Below are positions 5,836 to 6,925 of a DNA stretch of 6,925 nt, in pieces. The notes below the pieces were generated by a model that ran no database searches, was not told the DNA's origin, and saw nothing but the letters and a program-made list of their open reading frames with translations. Position numbers and translations under genes: made by a program. Position 1 is the stretch's first letter; the number at the start of each line of letters is the position of its first letter. This stretch comes from Chloroflexota bacterium. GTDB lineage: Bacteria > Chloroflexota > UBA6077. The stretch lies in contig JAJZQR010000287.1 in assembly GCA_021806765.1 (NCBI GenBank), positions 1 through 6,925 on the forward strand, read 5' to 3'.

Positions 5836-6225
5836 CTATTCGAGGCCAGAGGCTTGCGTTCGGGCACCGAGCCGCGCGTCCTGGGCGTAGGTGAGATCGA
5901 GCGCCAGGGCAATCTCGGCCTTCGCCAGCTCTCGTCCGAGGTAGGCCGCGTGATCTAGCCTCGACAGGAGCCCGCGCTTGATGGCTGTGTTGGAGATGTC
6001 GCCCGCCTTTGTTCCCCTGATCACTTCGTTCAGGGTGCCGTCCTTCGTATAGTGCTCGCAGACCAGGAGCCCGGCTTCCCTGTCCACGAGGACCAGGAAG
6101 AAACCCTCCGGGTCGTGTACCCAGTCCCTGTTGCGCGTGGGCCCCGCCTCCACCACCTTGGCCTGCCGAACCTTGGGCGGCAGGACCGGCGCCTCACCAA
6201 CAGGCTGGACCAGGCAGCTTAGCAC
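5836..6225 (-). CDS. DUF4346-domain small protein, coupled to the ArsR-family regulator
   Basis: A 129-residue soluble protein with no signal peptide or membrane segment. Residues about 35-116 match my memory of the DUF4346 family, a domain often found attached to dihydropteroate-synthase-like (pterin-binding) proteins. The recognisable parts are W35-V-H-D-P-E-G-F-F-L-V-L-V-D-R49, E57-H-Y-T-K-D-G-T-L-N-E-V-I-R-G71, and the well kept block S88-R-L-D-H-A-A-Y-L-G-R-E-L-A-K-A-E104. No enzymatic function is established for it. The start is uncertain: GTG at 6225 lies 4 nt after the TGA of the upstream regulator, which suggests translational coupling, and no good ribosome site is seen. The first 35 residues are poorly conserved-looking. 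The stand-alone form next to an ArsR gene suggests that it is expressed under that regulator's control. A link to one-carbon or pterin chemistry is a guess from family context only. Confidence 0.8.
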   Translation of the reverse strand: MLSCLVQPVGEAPVLPPKVRQAKVVEAGPTRNRDWVHDPEGFFLVLVDREAGLLVCEHYTKDGTLNEVIRGTKAGDISNTAIKRGLLSRLDHAAYLGRELAKAEIALALDLTYAQDARLGARTQASGLE

Positions 6226-6229
6226 TACG

Positions 6230-6613
6230 TCAGCGAGCCTGAACTCCTTGCCCCGCCAGGGCCCTCAGCCGGTCCAGGAGGCCTCGGTCACGCAGGCTGT
6301 AGTGACTCCAGGTGCCGTGGATCTCCCGCGAGGCGATGCCCGCCTCGACCAGGATCCGCAGGTGGTACGAGATCTTCGATTGTCCCAGACCGAGGAGTTC
6401 GGAGAACTCGCAAGTACACAGATCCGGCTGTTGCTCCAGCAGGTGAACCATCTGTACGCGGATGGGGTCGGCCAGCGACTGCGCGGAGGCAGCCAGGCCT
6501 GCGGCTTCGGCGGAGGTAAGCAGGTCGAGTTCGCTGCTCCCCGGTCTTGGCTTGTCGGTGTGGCAATAGTCTCTCATGATGCTTGCAGCAACTTTTTTTG
6601 ATGAACTAGCCAC
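6230..6613 (-). CDS. ArsR/SmtB-family winged-helix regulator with a CxC metal-site motif
   Basis: A 127-residue dimeric DNA-binding repressor of the ArsR/SmtB family. The core winged helix covers about residues 40-118: S46-L-A-D-P-I-R-V53 is the usual opening, Q78-S-K-I-S-Y-H-L-R-I-L88 the recognition helix, and H99-G-T-W-S-H-Y-S-L107 the wing. The segment D64-L-C66-T-C68-E matches the ELCVCDL metal-binding box of arsenite-sensing ArsR proteins. Cys17 could supply a third thiol, so sensing of As(III), another thiophilic metal or a thiol-reactive compound is plausible. The GTG at 6613 is preferred because GGAGGGA (6620-6626) lies 6 nt upstream; an ATG at 6646 in frame has a poorer ribosome site and an ATG at 6574 has none. 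No arsenite pump or arsenate reductase is nearby; its partner is the DUF4346 gene 4 nt downstream. Confidence 0.92.
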   Translation of the reverse strand: MASSSKKVAASIMRDYCHTDKPRPGSSELDLLTSAEAAGLAASAQSLADPIRVQMVHLLEQQPDLCTCEFSELLGLGQSKISYHLRILVEAGIASREIHGTWSHYSLRDRGLLDRLRALAGQGVQAR

Positions 6614-6619
6614 AGTATC

Positions 6620-6626
6620 TCCCTCC
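6620..6626 (-). promoter_or_regulatory. Ribosome binding site of the ArsR-family gene
   Basis: GGAGGGA on the minus strand ends 6 nt before the GTG at 6613. It is the strongest Shine-Dalgarno sequence near this gene and decides the start. Confidence 0.75.
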
Positions 6627-6663
6627 GCAGGCTCTCTGTCAAGCATCCGGCTCCGAGAGAACC

Positions 6664-6684
6664 GGGTTGGGACCTTGCCAACCC
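6664..6684. promoter_or_regulatory. 7-7-7 inverted repeat upstream of the ArsR-family gene
   Basis: GGGTTGG and CCAACCC are exact reverse complements separated by 7 nt. The dyad is about 50 bp upstream of the GTG at 6613. It could be the operator for the ArsR protein or a hairpin; it does not resemble a classic AT-rich ArsR operator. Confidence 0.35.
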
Positions 6685-6698
6685 CGCCGCGAATCGGG

Positions 6699-6901
6699 AT
6701 GGTTCACGGACAGAGTGACAGACTCCCTAGACCGTCATGCCCGACCTGATCGGGCATCCAGGGGTCCACGTTGGCGTGCAGGAGTGGCCTCACGAGGAGA
6801 TGGGATGCCTGGACCCCCGCCTTCGCGGGGGTGACGAAGGAGAGGCTGGGGGTGACGTTGGCAATAGACTGTAACTCTATCTACCCGCCCTCGTGAACCA
6901 T
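6699..6901. mobile_element. Possible 203-bp element bounded by 10-bp inverted repeats
   Basis: ATGGTTCACG at 6699-6708 recurs as its exact reverse complement CGTGAACCAT at 6892-6901. Between them lies palindromic pair 3. The layout resembles a small non-autonomous element or the ends of a lost insertion sequence. No target duplication or transposase is visible, so this is tentative. Confidence 0.3.
6732..6836. repeat. Palindromic repeat pair 3 (units facing each other, wider gap)
   Basis: Unit E is GTC (6734-6736), hairpin 6737-6757 (stem ATGCCCGA / TCGGGCAT, 5-nt loop), CCA (6758-6760). Unit F is inverted: TGG (6810-6812), hairpin 6813-6832 (stem ACCCCCGC / GCGGGGGT), GAC (6833-6835). It has the same GTC-hairpin-CCA frame as the two pairs at 5660-5816 but with other stem sequences. 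Confidence 0.85.
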
Positions 6902-6925
6902 GCCGCCACAAGAGGGGGGCAGGCT

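Larger units (their letters stand above)
6614..6925. other. Region upstream of the ArsR-family gene without a credible gene
   Basis: It contains the ribosome site (6620-6626), the 7-7-7 dyad (6664-6684), a 10-bp inverted repeat pair (6699-6708 and 6892-6901) and the third palindromic pair (6732-6836). The last 85 bases show no recognisable coding sequence on either strand, though a gene entering from the right on the minus strand cannot be excluded. Confidence 0.6.

Noticed and set aside
5704..5958. 84-codon plus-strand frame in the repeat region
   Set aside because: Its translation is the palindromic repeat itself (SFPRKRES type peptide) and runs into the antisense of the DUF4346 gene.
6131..6601. 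156-codon plus-strand open frame over the ArsR-DUF4346 junction
   Set aside because: The opposite strand encodes two recognisable proteins; this translation has no domain and crosses both genes.
5660..6836. CRISPR array
   Set aside because: Units alternate in orientation, are paired, have no regular spacers and vary in stem sequence; no cas gene is near.

Overview
The window looks like a piece of a high-GC bacterial chromosome, most likely from an uncultured member of the Chloroflexota (Dehalococcoidia-like). This is an inference from three things: the twin-arginine lipoprotein style of the solute-binding protein, the combination of a URO-D-like methyltransferase with a stand-alone corrinoid protein, and the many short palindromic GTC-[hairpin]-CCA repeats. 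No rRNA or other phylogenetic marker is present. I see no tRNA, CRISPR array or transposase gene.

Left part (1-2621, all leftward): an FCD-type GntR regulator (ATG at 2621), then a URO-D/MtaA-like methyltransferase (1739-570), then a corrinoid-binding protein (GTG at 525) that runs off the left edge. The last two form a classic corrinoid methyl-transfer pair: the URO-D-like enzyme and the B12 protein exchange a methyl group. The substrate cannot be read from the sequence.

Centre (2622-5499): a compact divergent control region (about 2622-2715) has back-to-back promoters. A good match to the FCD/GntR operator overlaps the -10 box of the regulator gene. To the right, the rightward operon encodes a Tat-exported lipoprotein solute-binding protein (SBP_bac_5 family) and one DppB/OppB-type permease. 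The DppC-type permease and the two ATPases that normally follow are absent; the operon stops at 5499 and runs straight into repeats. A reasonable model is a locus, controlled by the GntR protein, that imports a small (possibly methylated) compound and transfers its methyl group to a corrinoid protein. The regulatory link is supported by the operator; the substrate link is only by proximity.

Right part (5500-6925): a 336-bp convergent intergenic region is packed with heptamer repeats and two pairs of inverted palindromic elements. It is followed by a leftward two-gene unit: an ArsR-family regulator with a CxC metal-site motif (start about 6613), and 4 nt after its stop a small DUF4346-domain protein (6225-5836). 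Upstream of arsR is about 300 bp with no convincing gene, containing a third palindromic pair flanked by a 10-bp inverted repeat, possibly a small mobile-element remnant.
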